From Poa pratensis (taxonomy: Eukaryota > Streptophyta > Magnoliopsida > Poales > Poaceae): 64,000 nt of DNA. The position numbers were made by a program, and so were the translations under genes. The stretch lies in the NCBI GenBank assembly GCA_947311845.1, contig CAMZMU010000111.1:23101023-23165022 (forward strand), in the 5' to 3' direction. The notes beneath the pieces were generated by a model. That model was not told the DNA's origin. It saw nothing but the letters and a program-made list of their open reading frames with translations, and did no database searches. Of this stretch, positions 36,783-48,484 are shown one piece after another. Position 1 is the stretch's first letter. Each line of letters starts with the position of its first letter.

Positions 36783-37070
36783 ACTGTAAGACTGCAGGAT
36801 GAAAAAGGGCACGTAGACGGTGACCGTCGTTTTGTTGCTGACATGGTCGTGGTTCAATTCACTCGTTGGGGGAAAGAAGCATGCCCTGCATGCGTCCAAA
36901 CGACGCTGATCAGTGCTGGGCAAAAGCACTGCTGCTTCCCTGCCGCTCCTGCATTGCACCATGTATGGCATGCCCTGGTTGCCTCAACTGCGCGGCTGTT
37001 TACTTTAGCAAAAGCTAGCAACGCGAAGTGCAAACAGCACACGAGAGTAGCGAGGGAGGGAGGGCTCATC
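36783..37070. repeat. Duplicated segment A, left part
   Basis: Matches 51404-51518 plus 55912-56035: GTAAGACTGC, GACATGGTCGTGGTTCAATTCA, then CGCTGATC..GGGCAAAAGCACT and GCACACGAGAGTAGCGA. It is cut at 37070 by the CACTA element and resumes at 48688. Confidence 0.8.
37068..37070. repeat. CACTA target duplication ATC, left
   Basis: ATC before the terminus at 37071 is matched by ATC at 48685-48687. Three bases is the rule for CACTA elements. Copy B shows the uninterrupted sequence (GGGGCTCTTCCAATTCC). Confidence 0.85.
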
Positions 37071-37094
37071 CACTAGTAGAAAAGAGGCAATAGA

Positions 37095-37355
37095 GCCGGA
37101 CCTTTAGTCACGGTTCCTTTCCGAACCGCGACTAGAGGGTTCCGGCTCCGACATCTCCAACGGCTAGGACAGGTGTCCGGTTGGTGCGGGACCTTTAGTC
37201 GCGGTTCCAGCCACGAACCGCGACTAAAGGTCCTCCGCCTGCGGCTTTAGCGGCCGGGGCCCGCGCGAGGACCTTTAGTCGCGTTCGTGGCTGGAACCGC
37301 GACTAAAGGTGACCCTTTAGTCGCGGTTCGTGGCTGGAACCGGGACTGCAGGTCC
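37095..37355. repeat. Left subterminal palindromic repeats of CACTA
   Basis: Several copies of CCTTTAGTCGCGGTTC and its complement face each other, for example 37188-37230 and 37270-37310, and can fold into hairpins. In the En/Spm system such arrays are bound by the TNPA protein. Confidence 0.75.
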
Positions 37356-37856
37356 TTCAACTATATCTTCCACCCCGAGCCAGCCATGGCCATTTTGAGC
37401 TCGAGTTTCATCTCCATTTTCTCTCCACCGAGCTCGATTTCTTCCACGATTTTTTGCCCCATTTGTTAAGATTGACGGCGGTGCATCTATCCAAGGGTTA
37501 GCAACTGCAAACTCTCTCTTCCGGCGCCCGTTTCGTTAGTTGTTTAGCTTATTTAGCTCATTTTATATTTCTAGTGCTAGGTAGGTGTTTGATGAAATGC
37601 CTAAGTTAGCTCATTTTGCTTATTTAGCTCAATTTTGTTTATTCAGTTTGAGCTTAAACTAAATTATGTTTTTGTATTTCAGTGTCACAACATTCACGTC
37701 CTCACCGTCGTCGATAGACCGCGCCGTCTTGTCACCGACACCACCTAGGTGAGCCTTCTTTTTTATTTTAAAAAAAATCTTTGTTGTATGATTTTGTTCC
37801 ATAATTATTTGTTTTTTTGTATAAGTTGTATAATTGTTTTTTATATATATAGTGCC

Positions 37857-38395
37857 ATGGTTTTCACAAATACCCCCACCGGCTCTCGTCCGCTCTATTA
37901 TTCGGATGTGGTATGACTGTTAATAACTATATATTTGTTTCGTTTCGTGTTTATGACAATCATGCCGACCAACTTTGACATAAATATATATTTGTCTAGG
38001 AGGTAGTTGAACCGGAAATTCCAATGGACCCTATTGTTGAATTTTTTGTGAAAGAAAACGATGATTTGAAAGCTAAATTAAAAATAAGTGAAGATCTCCG
38101 CCAAGAAGAGAAGAGGAAATTGGAGGTCAAGCTTGCCAACATCATCGATGAACACCAGTTCAAGCTTGCCGACGTCGTCGATACTTACGAGATCAAGTTG
38201 GATGGGATGCGCTCGAAGCTTGCCGACGTCGTTGATGCTTACGAGATCAAGTTGGATGCGATGCGCTTGAAGCTTAAAAAAATTAGAAGTTATGCCATTA
38301 GTCAAGAGGCTTGGTATCATTATGCTGTTGGTTCAATAATGACCTTAGTTGCGATTATGTTCGCATTTGTTGTTGGATTTAAATTCTTTAGATAG
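37857..38395 (+). CDS. CACTA accessory protein: coiled coil plus C-terminal membrane segment
   Basis: Two exons, 37857-37910 and 38000-38395, joined in phase 0 across GTATGA..TGTCTAG, give 149 residues. It begins MVFTNTPTGSRPLYYSDV. Residues about 27-115 are charged heptad-like sequence with an 18-residue duplication (KLADVVDTYEIKLDGMRS and KLADVVDAYEIKLDAMRL). The last ~25 residues are hydrophobic (GSIMTLVAIMFAFVVGF) ending KFFR, so a tail-anchored membrane protein is plausible. It is open throughout, unlike the transposase next to it. I do not recognise a family and assign no function. It lies upstream of the transposase on the same strand, as if part of the same transcription unit. Confidence 0.6.
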
Positions 38396-38522
38396 TTCTA
38401 TGTTAGTTTAAATTAATGAATATTTAATGCTACAATGTATTACATTTGTCGCCACTCTACTTTGCTTGAAGAACTTGTAAGAATTATTATGGTCACTTAT
38501 CTATTCATTACTGGCATGCATA

Positions 38523-41500
38523 ATGCAGATGAGACGTCAATGGATGTACGGTTCCCGAGTTTCTGACGATTTCCTTAAGGGCATGCATGAATTTCTCACT
38601 GTGGCCGAGATAAGCAAGCGAAAAAATGGTTTTATGTGTTGTCCATGCAGTCTCTGTAGAATAAGAAGGATTACCCTTCCTCAGCCAAGCTTCACCAACA
38701 CCTGTTGCAAAATGGTTTCATGCGTGGTTATTATTGTTGGACCAAGCACGGAGAAACAGGGGTTATAATGGAAGAGAATGAAGAAGAAGAGGATAATGAC
38801 AACTATCCTATGTTCGATGAACACGGTGGTACTTCAATGGGGGAAGACGAAGTTGAAGAGGATGAAAAAAAAGATGAGCCTGACGATGATCTTCGTCAGG
38901 CCATTCATGATGCACAAATGGACTGTGGAAGTGAAAACGAGAGGTTGAAGTTGGAGCGCATGTTAGCCGATCACACCAAATTGTTGTACCCAACTTGTAC
39001 AGATGGCCAGAAAAAGCTCGGTACCATACTGGAAATGCTACAATGGAAGGCAGAGAGTGGTACTACCGACAAGCACTTTGAAAGTTTGCTGAAAATAATT
39101 AAGAAGATGCTTCCAAATGAAAACGAATTGCCCTCTAGTACGTACGAAGCAAAGAAGGTTGTCTGCCCTCTAGGATTAGAGGTGCAGAAGATACATGCAT
39201 GCATTAATGACTGCATCCTCTACCGCGGCAAGCACGAAAATTTAAATGCTTGTCCTGTATGCGGTGCATTGCGGTTTAAGATTGGGCGAGATGACCCAGG
39301 TGAAGTTGAGGGCGAGCAAGGTTGTCCAAGGAAGAGGATTCCTGCCAAGGTGATGTGGTATGCTCCTATAATACCACGTCTGAAACGTTTGTTCCAAAAC
39401 AAAGAGCATGCCAAGTTGTTGCGCTGGCACAAAGAAGAACGTAAAAAAGACTGATGATGAGACACCCCGCTGATGGGTCCCAGTGGAGAAAAATCGACAG
39501 AGAGTTCCCGAAATTTTCGGATGACGCTAGGAACTTAAGATTTGGTCTAAGTACAGATGGATTTAATCCATTTGGAGAGCAGAGCTCCAGTCATAGCACT
39601 TGGCCTGTGACTCTATGTATATATAACCTTCCTCCCTGGTTGTGCATGAAGCGGAAGTTCATTATGATGCCAGTGCTCATCCAAGGCCCGAAGCAACCTG
39701 GCAACGACATTGACGTGTATCTGAGGCCATTGGTGGAAGAACTTTTACAGTTGTGGACTGATGAAGGTGTGCGTGTGTGGGATGAGCACGGACAAACGGA
39801 ATTTGACCTACGAGCGCTCTTGTTTGTAACCATCAATGATTGGCCTGCTCTTAGTAACATTTCAGGACAGTCAAACAAGGGATACAATGCATGTACGCAT
39901 TGTTTAGGTGAGACTCAAGGTAAACATATAGGTAACAAGATTGTGTACCTGGGCCATCGTCGATGGCTTGTACCGAGGCATCAGTAAGAAAGGAAGGCCA
40001 ACATTACAAAGGTGAGGAAGATATTCGGCGGAAGCCTACTCGACCTTCTAGTTCTGTTATACATGATATGGTCAAGGATTTAAAAGTAATATTTGGGAAG
40101 GGTGCTGGAGCACTATCTGTTCCGAATGACGCTCAGAACCACGTTCCCATGTGGAAGAAGAAATCTATATTTTGGGAGCTGCCCTATTGGATAATGCTAG
40201 AGGTTCACTCTGCAATCGACGTGATGCACGTGACAAAAAATCTTTGCTTGAACCTGCTTAACTTGTTGGGCGTGTATGGAAAGTCAAAAGATACACCGGA
40301 AGCAAGACAGGCCCATCGACGTATGCATTCACGAGACGACGATCATTCTGATAATCATCAAGGTCCTGCGAGCTACGCTCTTACGAAAGAAGAGAAGAAA
40401 ATATTTTTTGAATGTCTTCGCAGTATGAAGGTTCCATCTGGCTTCTCGTCGAATATAAAGGGAATAATAAACATGGCACAAAAATTCAGAACCTGAAGTC
40501 TCATGACTGTCACGTGATTATGACACAATTACTTCCGGTTGCATTGAGGGGACTTCTACCAGAAAATGTTCGAGTACCCATTGTGAAGCTATGTGCATTC
40601 CTGAATGCAATTTCTCAGAAGGTTATCAATCCACTTACTCTAAAAGATATAGAGAATGATGTGGTCCAATGTCTTGTCAGCTTCGAGTTGGTGTTCCCAC
40701 CAACCTTCTTCAATATTATGACGCACCTTCTAGTTCACCTGGTGGAAGAGATACGTGTTCTCGGTCCTGTATTTCTACACAACATGTTCCCCTTTGAGAG
40801 GTTTATGGGAGTCTTAAAGAAATACGTTCATAACCGTGCTAGGCCAGAAGGAAGCATCTCCAAGGGCTATGGAACTGAGGAGGTCATTGAGTTTTGTGTT
40901 GACTTTATTCCTGATCTTAAGCCGATTGGTGTTCCTCAATCGCGTCATGAGGGGAGACTGCGTGGAAAAGGCACGCTAGGAAAGAAAGCAATCATATGTG
41001 AAGACGTGGATTCTTTCACTCGAGCACACTACACAGTTCTGCATAATTCCATCTTGGTGGCTCCGTATATCCAGCAACACAAGAATTATTTACGCTCCAA
41101 TACCCAGAAGATGAGATTGATGGAGTACACATCAAGACTTTTGGCGGTTGGTTACAGAAACTTCTGATGAATGTCACCACAAATGAACTACAGCTACTAT
41201 TTGGCCAAGTCACCATCTTCGACTATATTGACTTTTCAAGGGTACGAGATAAATGGAAATACATTTTACACGGCCGACCAAGATAAAAAGAGCACCAACC
41301 AAAACAGTGGTGTCGCTTTGATGCAATAGATGGCTGCAGTGGGGAAAAGGTAACATATTATGGTTACATAGAGGAGATATGGGAACTGGACTATGGACCT
41401 TCATTTAAGATTCCTTTGTTCAAGTGCAAATGGTTCAACCTAGATGGCGGTGTAGCCGTAGACACACGGTACGGAATGACTACAGTGGATTTCAAGAATC

Positions 41501-41823
41501 TTCATTACGAGAACGAACCATTCATTCTAGCCAGTGAAGTGGCTCAGGTTTTCTATGTGAAGGACATGTCTACCCTACCAAAAAAAAGAAAAGATAAGCA
41601 AGCGAATACATCATACGATGAGCCAAAGCGCCACATAGTTCTTTCAGGTAAAAGAAACATCGTGGGAGTGGAGGACCACACAGACATGTCAGAAGATTAC
41701 AATAAGTTTCATGAAATTCCGCCCTTCAAAGTGAAAATTGACCCAACCATCACGTTAAATGAAGAAGTTTGTCCATGGCTACGGTGCAATAAGAAGAAAG
41801 GGACACACACGAAGAACAAGTGA
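38523..41823 (+). pseudogene. CACTA TNP2-family transposase (TNPD-like), multiply frameshifted
   Basis: The DDE-type transposase that would cut CACTA ends. Conserved blocks appear in order but in changing frames. They are MRRQWMYGSRVSDDFLKGM with MCCPCSLC (transposase-associated domain, 38529-38670), KVVCPLGLEVQKIHACINDC and ACPVCGALRFKIGRDDPG (39150-39310), MRHPADGSQWRKIDREFP, STDGFNPFGEQSSSHSTWPV, GPKQPGNDIDVYLRPLVEEL, LFVTINDWPALSNISGQSNK, IDVMHVTKNLCLNLLNLLG, ALRGLLPENVRVPIVKLCAF, HNMFPFERFMGVLKKYVHNR and, near the end, GMTTVDFKNLHYENEPFILA and QVFYVKDMST. Breaks lie near 38690, 39450, 39975, 40480, 41100 and 41285, several beside A-runs. No intact transposase can be read. Confidence 0.88.
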
Positions 41824-42399
41824 ACATAGCTAGGTAGGGATGTTGTTGGTGATGTGTAATAATTAATATGTATTAAACCTTTTATGTAACCGTGCGACAT
41901 TTCTGTGCCGTGGTCCTTTTTTCTATTTGTTTTTCTTCTTTATTGTGGACTGTTTATTGGTATTAGTTAAGAGTGTGTTCGTAAGTTGTGTGAACCAAGA
42001 TACAACTCCGATGTGCGATCAACCGTCTTATGCGGAGACGATTTAACATACAACTAGAGATCTACGTTACAACTTCACTAGTCCTAAATTGCTCGAAAGC
42101 CTACGAGATGCTCGGAACTACCCTACCATCTACCTTCAAATTTCTTCAATTGGAACTACCCTACCATCTACCTTCAAATTGCTCGAAAGCCTGGCGAGAT
42201 GCTCGGATGCGGAAATGTGAAACCCGGACACACACTTCTCGCAAGGACCAATACACACCATGCTTGCGCTCAAGTGAGTACCATGCCTACCTTCGACTGG
42301 GTTTTATAGAACTACCGGTGCCGGCATTTGGCGGGAACGATAGCGGGAAATATTTGGGCGGGAAACATTGGCGGGAAACGGTGGCGGGAGGACACGAGT

Positions 42400-42620
42400 C
42401 GTGACCGCAAAGCCCGCCTTTAGTCCCGGTTGGTAACACCAACCGGGACTGAAGAAGCACACGGATCGTGTGTTTCTTTAAAGCGCTTGTGAGCCGTTGG
42501 ATCAAGTGGTGTGTTTCTTTCGAGCGCTTGTGAGCCCTTGGATCAGGCAGAAGCACACGGATCGTGTGTTTCCTTCCAGCGCTATATATAGTCCCGGTTG
42601 GTAACACCAACCGGGACTAT
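42400..42620. repeat. Internal TTTAGTCCCGGTTGG palindromes and direct repeats
   Basis: Two inverted repeat pairs of AGTCCCGGTTGGT..ACCAACCGGGACT (42419-42449, 42591-42620) bracket two copies of GAAGCACACGGATCGTGTGT and copies of GCGCTTGTGAGCC.TTGGATCA. These look like CACTA subterminal repeats but lie mid-element. Confidence 0.7.
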
Positions 42621-42728
42621 CACGAGCACTTCATAAGCCACGCGCCCCTATATATAGCCCACCTCAGACAGGTTACTCACTCACGCAAAACATTCCAGCG
42701 TCACTCGAAGAGGCATCTTTGGGCAACC

Positions 42729-42799
42729 AGCGGCAAGACGTCTCTGATGATCTGCGACCGTTCCAAACGGTTGCAGATCATCAGAGACGTCTTACCGCT
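42729..42799. other. Near-perfect 71-base hairpin
   Basis: Arms 42729-42762 and 42766-42799 are reverse complements except at two positions, with a 3-base loop. Each arm contains AGACGTCTCTGATGATCTGC or its complement. See findings for possible meaning. Confidence 0.85.
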
Positions 42800-43072
42800 G
42801 CGCTTGTGAGCCGCCGGATCTGCACTACCACGACCACTTTGTAAGCCAAGCGACCCTATATATAGCCCACCTCTAGGACATCTTCGGCACTCTCAGTGTG
42901 TACTCATTGTAGTTCTTTTGGTATACAGAGCATTCGGATTCCCTGCATACGTCCAACGGTGCATTTGATATGCAGGCACTCACGAGCCACTGTTGGGCTG
43001 TATGCAGGGGAAACCGTGTGTTCTGTTCTATATATCTATATAATCCTTCAGTTCATCTCTGAAAGGGGCATG

Positions 43073-43127
43073 GTTAATTTAGGTAGTCAGTTAATTTAGG
43101 TAGTCGGTTAATTTAGGTAGTTGGAGA
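43073..43127. repeat. Triple 17-bp tandem repeat
   Basis: Three successive copies of GGTTAATTTAGGTAGTC-like sequence with one or two changes. Confidence 0.8.
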
Positions 43128-43389
43128 TGTTAGTACATGATAAAATATTGGCAGTCATTTTGTTGTTGAGGTCTAAAACAAAACAGGAAAAGAAACTAGA
43201 AACAAAAACAATTCAAAAAGGACTTAAATCAAAGTATATAAAAGAAAACAAATACAACAAAATAAAACGGAAAAAAAAACACACCCCTGATCAAAAACCA
43301 GTTTGGCACCTTTAAATCAAATCAGTAACACCTTTAAAACATTCAAAACAGAAAAAGAAAACAGAAACAACAAAAAAAATAGAAAAAGC

Positions 43390-43552
43390 CCAACTAGTCG
43401 CGGTTGCAGCCAGCAACCGCGACTACAGGTCCCCCTGGGCTTGGCGCCAGAATTTTGGCGGCCCAGATGACCTCTAGTCGCGGTTTCTGGCTGCAACCGC
43501 GACTAAAGGGTCTTTAGTCGCGGTTGCAGCCAGCAACCGCGACTAGAGGTCG
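43390..43552. repeat. Internal TAGTCGCGGTTGCAGCC palindromes
   Basis: Three inverted pairs of TAGTCGCGGTT..AACCGCGACTA with arms of about 15 bases, again of subterminal type but 5 kb from either end of the element. Confidence 0.75.
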
Positions 43553-43559
43553 ATTCCGC

Positions 43560-43900
43560 GCCGTTTAGTGGGGGACTTTGCGAAAAATTTCGCAGTGCCC
43601 CCAAATCGAAGACGCGCCTCCGGGCTCCCATGACGCGACAACGCCGGCGAGGCCCTGCTCCGCCGCGCCGTGGTGCCCATCTCCGGCCAGACGCGCGCCG
43701 TGTGGTGCCCCTCCAGCCCCCACGCCGCGCGCCCCTCCCCTGCCTCGCCGTGTGGCCGTCCGCGCCCATCTCCGCCGCGCCGTGGTGCCCATCTCCGCCG
43801 CGCCGTGGTGCCCCTCCAGTCGCCGCGCCGCGCCGTGGTGCCCCTCCATCTCCAGCCGCCTCCCCTGCCCGAGCCCCGTCGATCTCCTCAGGTTTGTTTT
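43560..43900. other. GC-rich leader with GCCGCGCCGTGGTGCCC repeats
   Basis: A GC-rich block with several tandem GCCGCGCCGTGGTGCCCATCTCC-like units. Long ORFs on both strands reflect composition. It ends in a donor-like CTCAG|GTTTGT and is probably the 5' UTR or first exon of the TNPA-like gene downstream. Confidence 0.5.
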
Positions 43901-43931
43901 CCTTATTCATTTTTGTTTTCATTTTTAGGTT

Positions 43932-44340
43932 ATTAGCTAGTGTGTTAGCAATGTGTTAGCAAATTTAGGTTGTTAGCAATGTGTTAGCACATTTTTTTGA
44001 GTGTTAGCAAATTTAACAATGTGTTAGCAAATTATAGAATGTGTTAGCAAATTTAGGTTGTTAGCAATGTTTGAATGAAGAATTTGTTAGCAAATTATAG
44101 ATGCAAATTTAACAATGTGTTAGCAAATTTTATTGAGTGTTAGCAAATTTAACAATGTGTTAGCAAATTATAGAATGTGTTAGCAAATTTAGGTTGTTAG
44201 CAATGTTTGAATGAAGAATTTGTTAGCAAATTATAGATGCAAATTTAACAATGTGTTAGCAAATTTTATTGAGTGTTAGCAAATTTAACAATGTGTTAGC
44301 AAATTAAACAATGTGTTAGCAAATTATAGATGCAAATTAA
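43932..44340. repeat. AT-rich minisatellite, TGTGTTAGCAAATTT family
   Basis: More than fifteen irregular copies of GTGTTAGCAAATTTA / ACAATGTGTTAGCAAA, including a repeated block of about 120 bases (44041-44160 versus 44170-44290). It lies in what looks like the first intron of the TNPA-like gene. Confidence 0.85.
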
Positions 44341-44405
44341 TTTATAAATGCAAATTTATACATGCAAATTTATGCAAATTTTATTGAGTGTAGGAACATT
44401 GAGCT

Positions 44406-47400
44406 ATGGAGCCTGGCTATGTGCGAGACGAGGAGAACGAAGACATATTAATGCAGAGTATTTTTGAGCATCGCGATAAAGATGCTGCCGGTGGAGAAGG
44501 CGCCGGTGGAGAAGGCGCCGGTGGAGATCTTGATTTTGAGGAATTTGCCTCACAATTTCTGATGGACTCTGGTGAGGGTCTTTTAGATGAAGAAGAAATA
44601 ACACCCTCCACCTCGAACACCCTCCACCTCGAGGTATATATGAATTCTATATTTTGTTGATCACAAAATGCATTAACTGATTTGTATTGCACTTAGTAAC
44701 GCATTATATTTCTTACTTTAGGCCTCCACCTCGAATAAAAAGGCTAAGAATCAAGCTCCTCGAGGCCGCACGAAAAGAATGACGAGCAAAGATGCAAAGT
44801 TACCGATCTATGAAATTGATGAAGAGGGCGATCCGGTGGAACCCCCAGAGAACCGCAAAAAATATATAGGTCAAGCTGGAGTTATTGTTAGGGACTCGGT
44901 CCCGATCTCCATACCAGAATGGAATAAGCCGGCGGGCGTTGCCGAGGATGATCCCTGCTATGTCCACAAGCATTTGAAAGATTTCTGCTTTGACACACTC
45001 TTGGAGCATTTTAACCTCCCGGATGATATTGAACCCACCACGAAGTTGAAACTCAAGCAGTGGACTCTCTCCAAGATGGCCGACGCATTTCGGAAATATA
45101 AGCAAACATTATGGGCAAAATATGCAACAGTTGATCCAGATTTCAGTGAAGAAAAACTAGTGAAGATAAGAGATCACTGGGAAGAGTTTAAGGCGTATAA
45201 GAAATCGGATGCGGCTGTGGCCCGATCGAACATAAATAAGGCAAATGCTGCGAATAAGGTTCACCACCATAACTTGGGGACAGGTGGCTACAGGTCAGCC
45301 ATTCCTAAGTGGCTAGCCTTAGAAGATAAAATCTTTGCTAAAGATATCACTCCACAGACATACTACTGGCCCGAAAGGTCCAAATTCTGGTTGTTCGCGC
45401 ATGGCGCAACGTTGGACGAGGAAACAGGGAAATTGTCCCGAAGGTTGAAAAATTCAAGAAAAAAGTAGAAGAAATCGTCCCGAAGATTGAAAAGGTAATA
45501 GAGGAAGTTAAACGGGGTGTGTGGAAACCCTATAGAGAGGACGACGAGCTGACACGGGCCCTAGGGAATCCTGAACACTGGGGACGTTTACGAGGCATGC
45601 CCGGCGGTGTCACCATTAAGAAAGCGTATCCGCAACACGCTGACACTTATAGAAGCCGTGCAAGAAAGAAGAAGAAGGGTGAAGAGCGGCTAACGGAATT
45701 GGAACTCAAGGTGCAACAACTCATGGAGTCAATTAATAGTCAGACAGGGCCGTCTCAGCAGCAGCAACTCATGGATGCTCGATCTCAGCTTAGAAGCAGC
45801 GTGGGTTCCACGCAAATAGATGTCGATGCTCACTACCCCGTGGATGATGTCACGGAGAAGACACCATGTGAGCTACATGCACCTGTGGTTAACATATCCA
45901 CGAAGGTGGCGGACGGCTATGCTTTACCGAGTGACGCCGGAGCAAGCTACCATAATGGTGACATTGCTCCTGGCTATGCTGTTGTCGGGGTGGATGAAAT
46001 TGCGCCGGGATTTGAATCATTGGCTCTTGAGATTTCTGGAGTGACGGTGAGGAGACATTGTACGATGTCAAGGGTGGTTTCGTCCAGTGGAACAAGAAAT
46101 ACATCAAGTTCTCAAAGCCACCGACTCAGCAAAGCCCATCCTGCCCGGGTATCGATGAGACACATCCATCTCCGGCACCGCGTGACAGGGACCCCCCACC
46201 GGAAATTGATGTAGAGGACCATCTCAGTCAGCACAGTCCATCTCCATCTCCGACTCGCCACCACGTGAGGAAGTGTCCGTAGCGCTTCTCCGGAGAAAGC
46301 GCGCGTCTTCCCCGGTCAGGAGGCGAACTAAAAGGGCCAAATCGCCTGATCCGAGGTTACCTTGGCAGAAGACTCATGAGCAAAACGAAGCAGCCGTGGC
46401 GGAGTATAATAAAGCATTGTTCGCACCGAAAGTGCCGCCGCCAAATTTTACCGCCGGCTATACTGCACAGGCTTGTAATCGAGTCATCGACAACTTATAT
46501 GTCCCTCCAGAGAAGCCGCCATCTGACTATGACCGTTATATTCATAAGTCATATGACGCGGTGACGGAGATGGAGGCGCCGAAAAAAGGTGAACAAGACG
46601 CAGAGTCAGTCCCGCCGCCGGCGGCAAAAGATAAACAAGCAGCACCATCGGACCCGCCGCCGAAGGAAGCTACAAAAGCAGCACCATCGGTCCCACCGCC
46701 GCCGAAGATAGGTAAACAAGTTCCCCAGCTCGGAGAACAACCCGTACGTTCTGTCCCCCCGCTAATTGTCCCGCCGCCGACGAACAAAGATAGTCGAGTT
46801 CCCCAGCGCGGAAAACAACTAGTACAATCTAACCCTAAAGCGCCGATGGTGTTTGACTTAGAGGAAATCCGTCGTCTTGCCGCCGAAGCGCAAGTTCCTA
46901 TAGACGAATATGCTTCGAGATTGAACTTTGAGACTGCACCAACAGCTCCACCAGTAAGAAATTTGTTATGGGGGAAGATTTGGTGAAATGCAAGTTACCA
47001 ACAAAAATGCGTGCTCTCCATTTTTGGTACTTGAAAGCCGCAAAGAAAGGGACAGCTTCTGTCGTTCTGAAATGTAGGAAAGACGATGAGCACTTCTTAG
47101 AAGACTACAACCACATTGTTCGGTTTAGCGAACTTTTTCAGCTATACAATCTGCGGGCACTCGACAAATCTATCATGAGTTCCTATTGCCTGTAAGTGAT
47201 TTATTTAAGTCTTTACCTAGTCTCGTTCATTGTTTGTAATTATTCTCACTTTAATCTTTTGTGTGCTATATTATGCAGATTGAAGATGCTCGAGCTCAAA
47301 AAGATGAACCAGCATGACATTGGGTTCATTGACCCGGATAAATATAACGAAGAACCATAATAAATCCCTTGTATAACAAGAACACACCGGATGATTTGCT

Positions 47401-48147
47401 AAGGGTGTTCAAGCGATACCGCGACAAAAGAACTATATATTGGCCTTACCACTTCGGGTAAGTTTTAGTGTCTTCTACACATTCTAATTTGCTCACCCGA
47501 TGTTAAGTTTAACTGATGAGTTATGCATGACTGTGCGCAGCTACCACTGGATTCTTCTTGTCATTGAACATCGCAAAGGACTTATTCATTCACTTGACTC
47601 ATTGAGGTATCATCCTGACAAATACAGGAGTTGTTTCGACTTCCTAGCAAGGTACATTCATTTCTTACCGCCTCTGTCATTCATATCTTCATGTCAAGTC
47701 ATTAACGAATAAATCATTTGTGAATGTTCTTTGTCGGGCAGCGTTTGGAAAAGGTTTGTCGAGGAAGATCCTGCAGGTGGGTGGCCCAAAAAGCTGGATT
47801 GGAAGTTGAACAAGGTAAGTACTGCTACCTACGTCCACACAACATTCTCATGCATACTTCATTATTATTGATTGAAATCTATTCTTGTATAGTCTTGCTT
47901 GGAGCAACCAAAGGGAACTGAGTTATGTGCATACTTCGTTTGCGAGTATGTACATGTACTAGTCACCGAGAAATGGAATATGAAAAGTGCAGAGTTGGCA
48001 AAAAAGCGCTGCAAGCTACCATTCGAGCACCGCTTCAAAGCAATTGGAGAGGAATTGGCGGGATTTTACCTTTCGGAGGCCTTATCGGAGAAAGGAGAGT
48101 ACTACGATGCTGAAAGCATGAAAGCGTGTATGAAAGCATGTAAATAA
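44406..48147 (+). pseudogene. CACTA TNPA-like protein followed by Ulp1-type protease domain
   Basis: Exon 1 is 44406-44633 (acidic, with GGEGAGGEGAGG repeats) and exon 2 starts at 44722. Residues such as YIGQAGVIVRDSVPISIPEW, LKLKQWTLSKMADAFRKYKQ, ERSKFWLFAHGATLDEETGK and NPEHWGRLRGMPGG mark the Ptta/En/Spm plant transposase family (TNPA-like DNA binding). A coiled coil (ELELKVQQLMESI), then Pro-rich linkers (46600-46800), follow. The last exons (46968-48147) carry a Ulp1 C48 peptidase fold: HDIGFIDPDKYNEE, YHWILLVIE (catalytic His), SLDSLRYHP (Asp) and QPKGTELCAYFVCEYV (Gln and Cys). Frameshifts near 45465, 46070, 46270 and 46970 and stops near 47358 break it. Ulp1 domains in CACTA elements are known; if ever active it would remove SUMO-like modifiers. 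Confidence 0.8.
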
Positions 48148-48294
48148 CTTGTTGTTTTGCTTCAACTCTTGTACTACGATAACTCTTGGCGCATCAACTC
48201 TTGACTACGATCTAAAAGTATTACTTAATTTAATTGTATGTGTTATAAATATGTGCATCGACTTCATACGACACGGGAACGGTTACGACGTGGA

Positions 48295-48380
48295 AAACGT
48301 TACGGTAACCGTCACCGTTACCGTAACGGTTACCGTAACCGTCACCGTAACGGTTACCGGTTACCGTTACGGGAAGGGTT
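48295..48380. repeat. GTTACC/GGTAAC hexamer array
   Basis: About thirteen hexamers of CCGTTA/CCGTAA/CCGTCA type in both orientations, so the whole array is close to self-complementary. It lies just after the Ulp1 reading frame and before the right subterminal repeats. Confidence 0.85.
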
Positions 48381-48484
48381 ACTAGTGAAACCACGGTTAC
48401 GACATGGGACACGGGAACCTATAACCAAACCCCGGCATATATAAACCCTAAACCCTGCAATTAAATCGAAAAAAAAACCCAAAA

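Noticed and set aside
43503..43922. Overlapping GC-rich ORFs on both strands
   Set aside because: Tandem GCCGCGCCGTGGTGCCC units leave all frames open. More likely leader sequence of the TNPA-like gene.
43932..44340. Regular short repeats resembling a CRISPR array
   Set aside because: The genome is a plant nucleus, spacers are not unique and the repeat is irregular. It is a minisatellite.
48295..48380. Telomere-like hexamer array
   Set aside because: Units are CCGTTA/CCGTAA in both orientations, not the plant telomere TTTAGGG heptamer.
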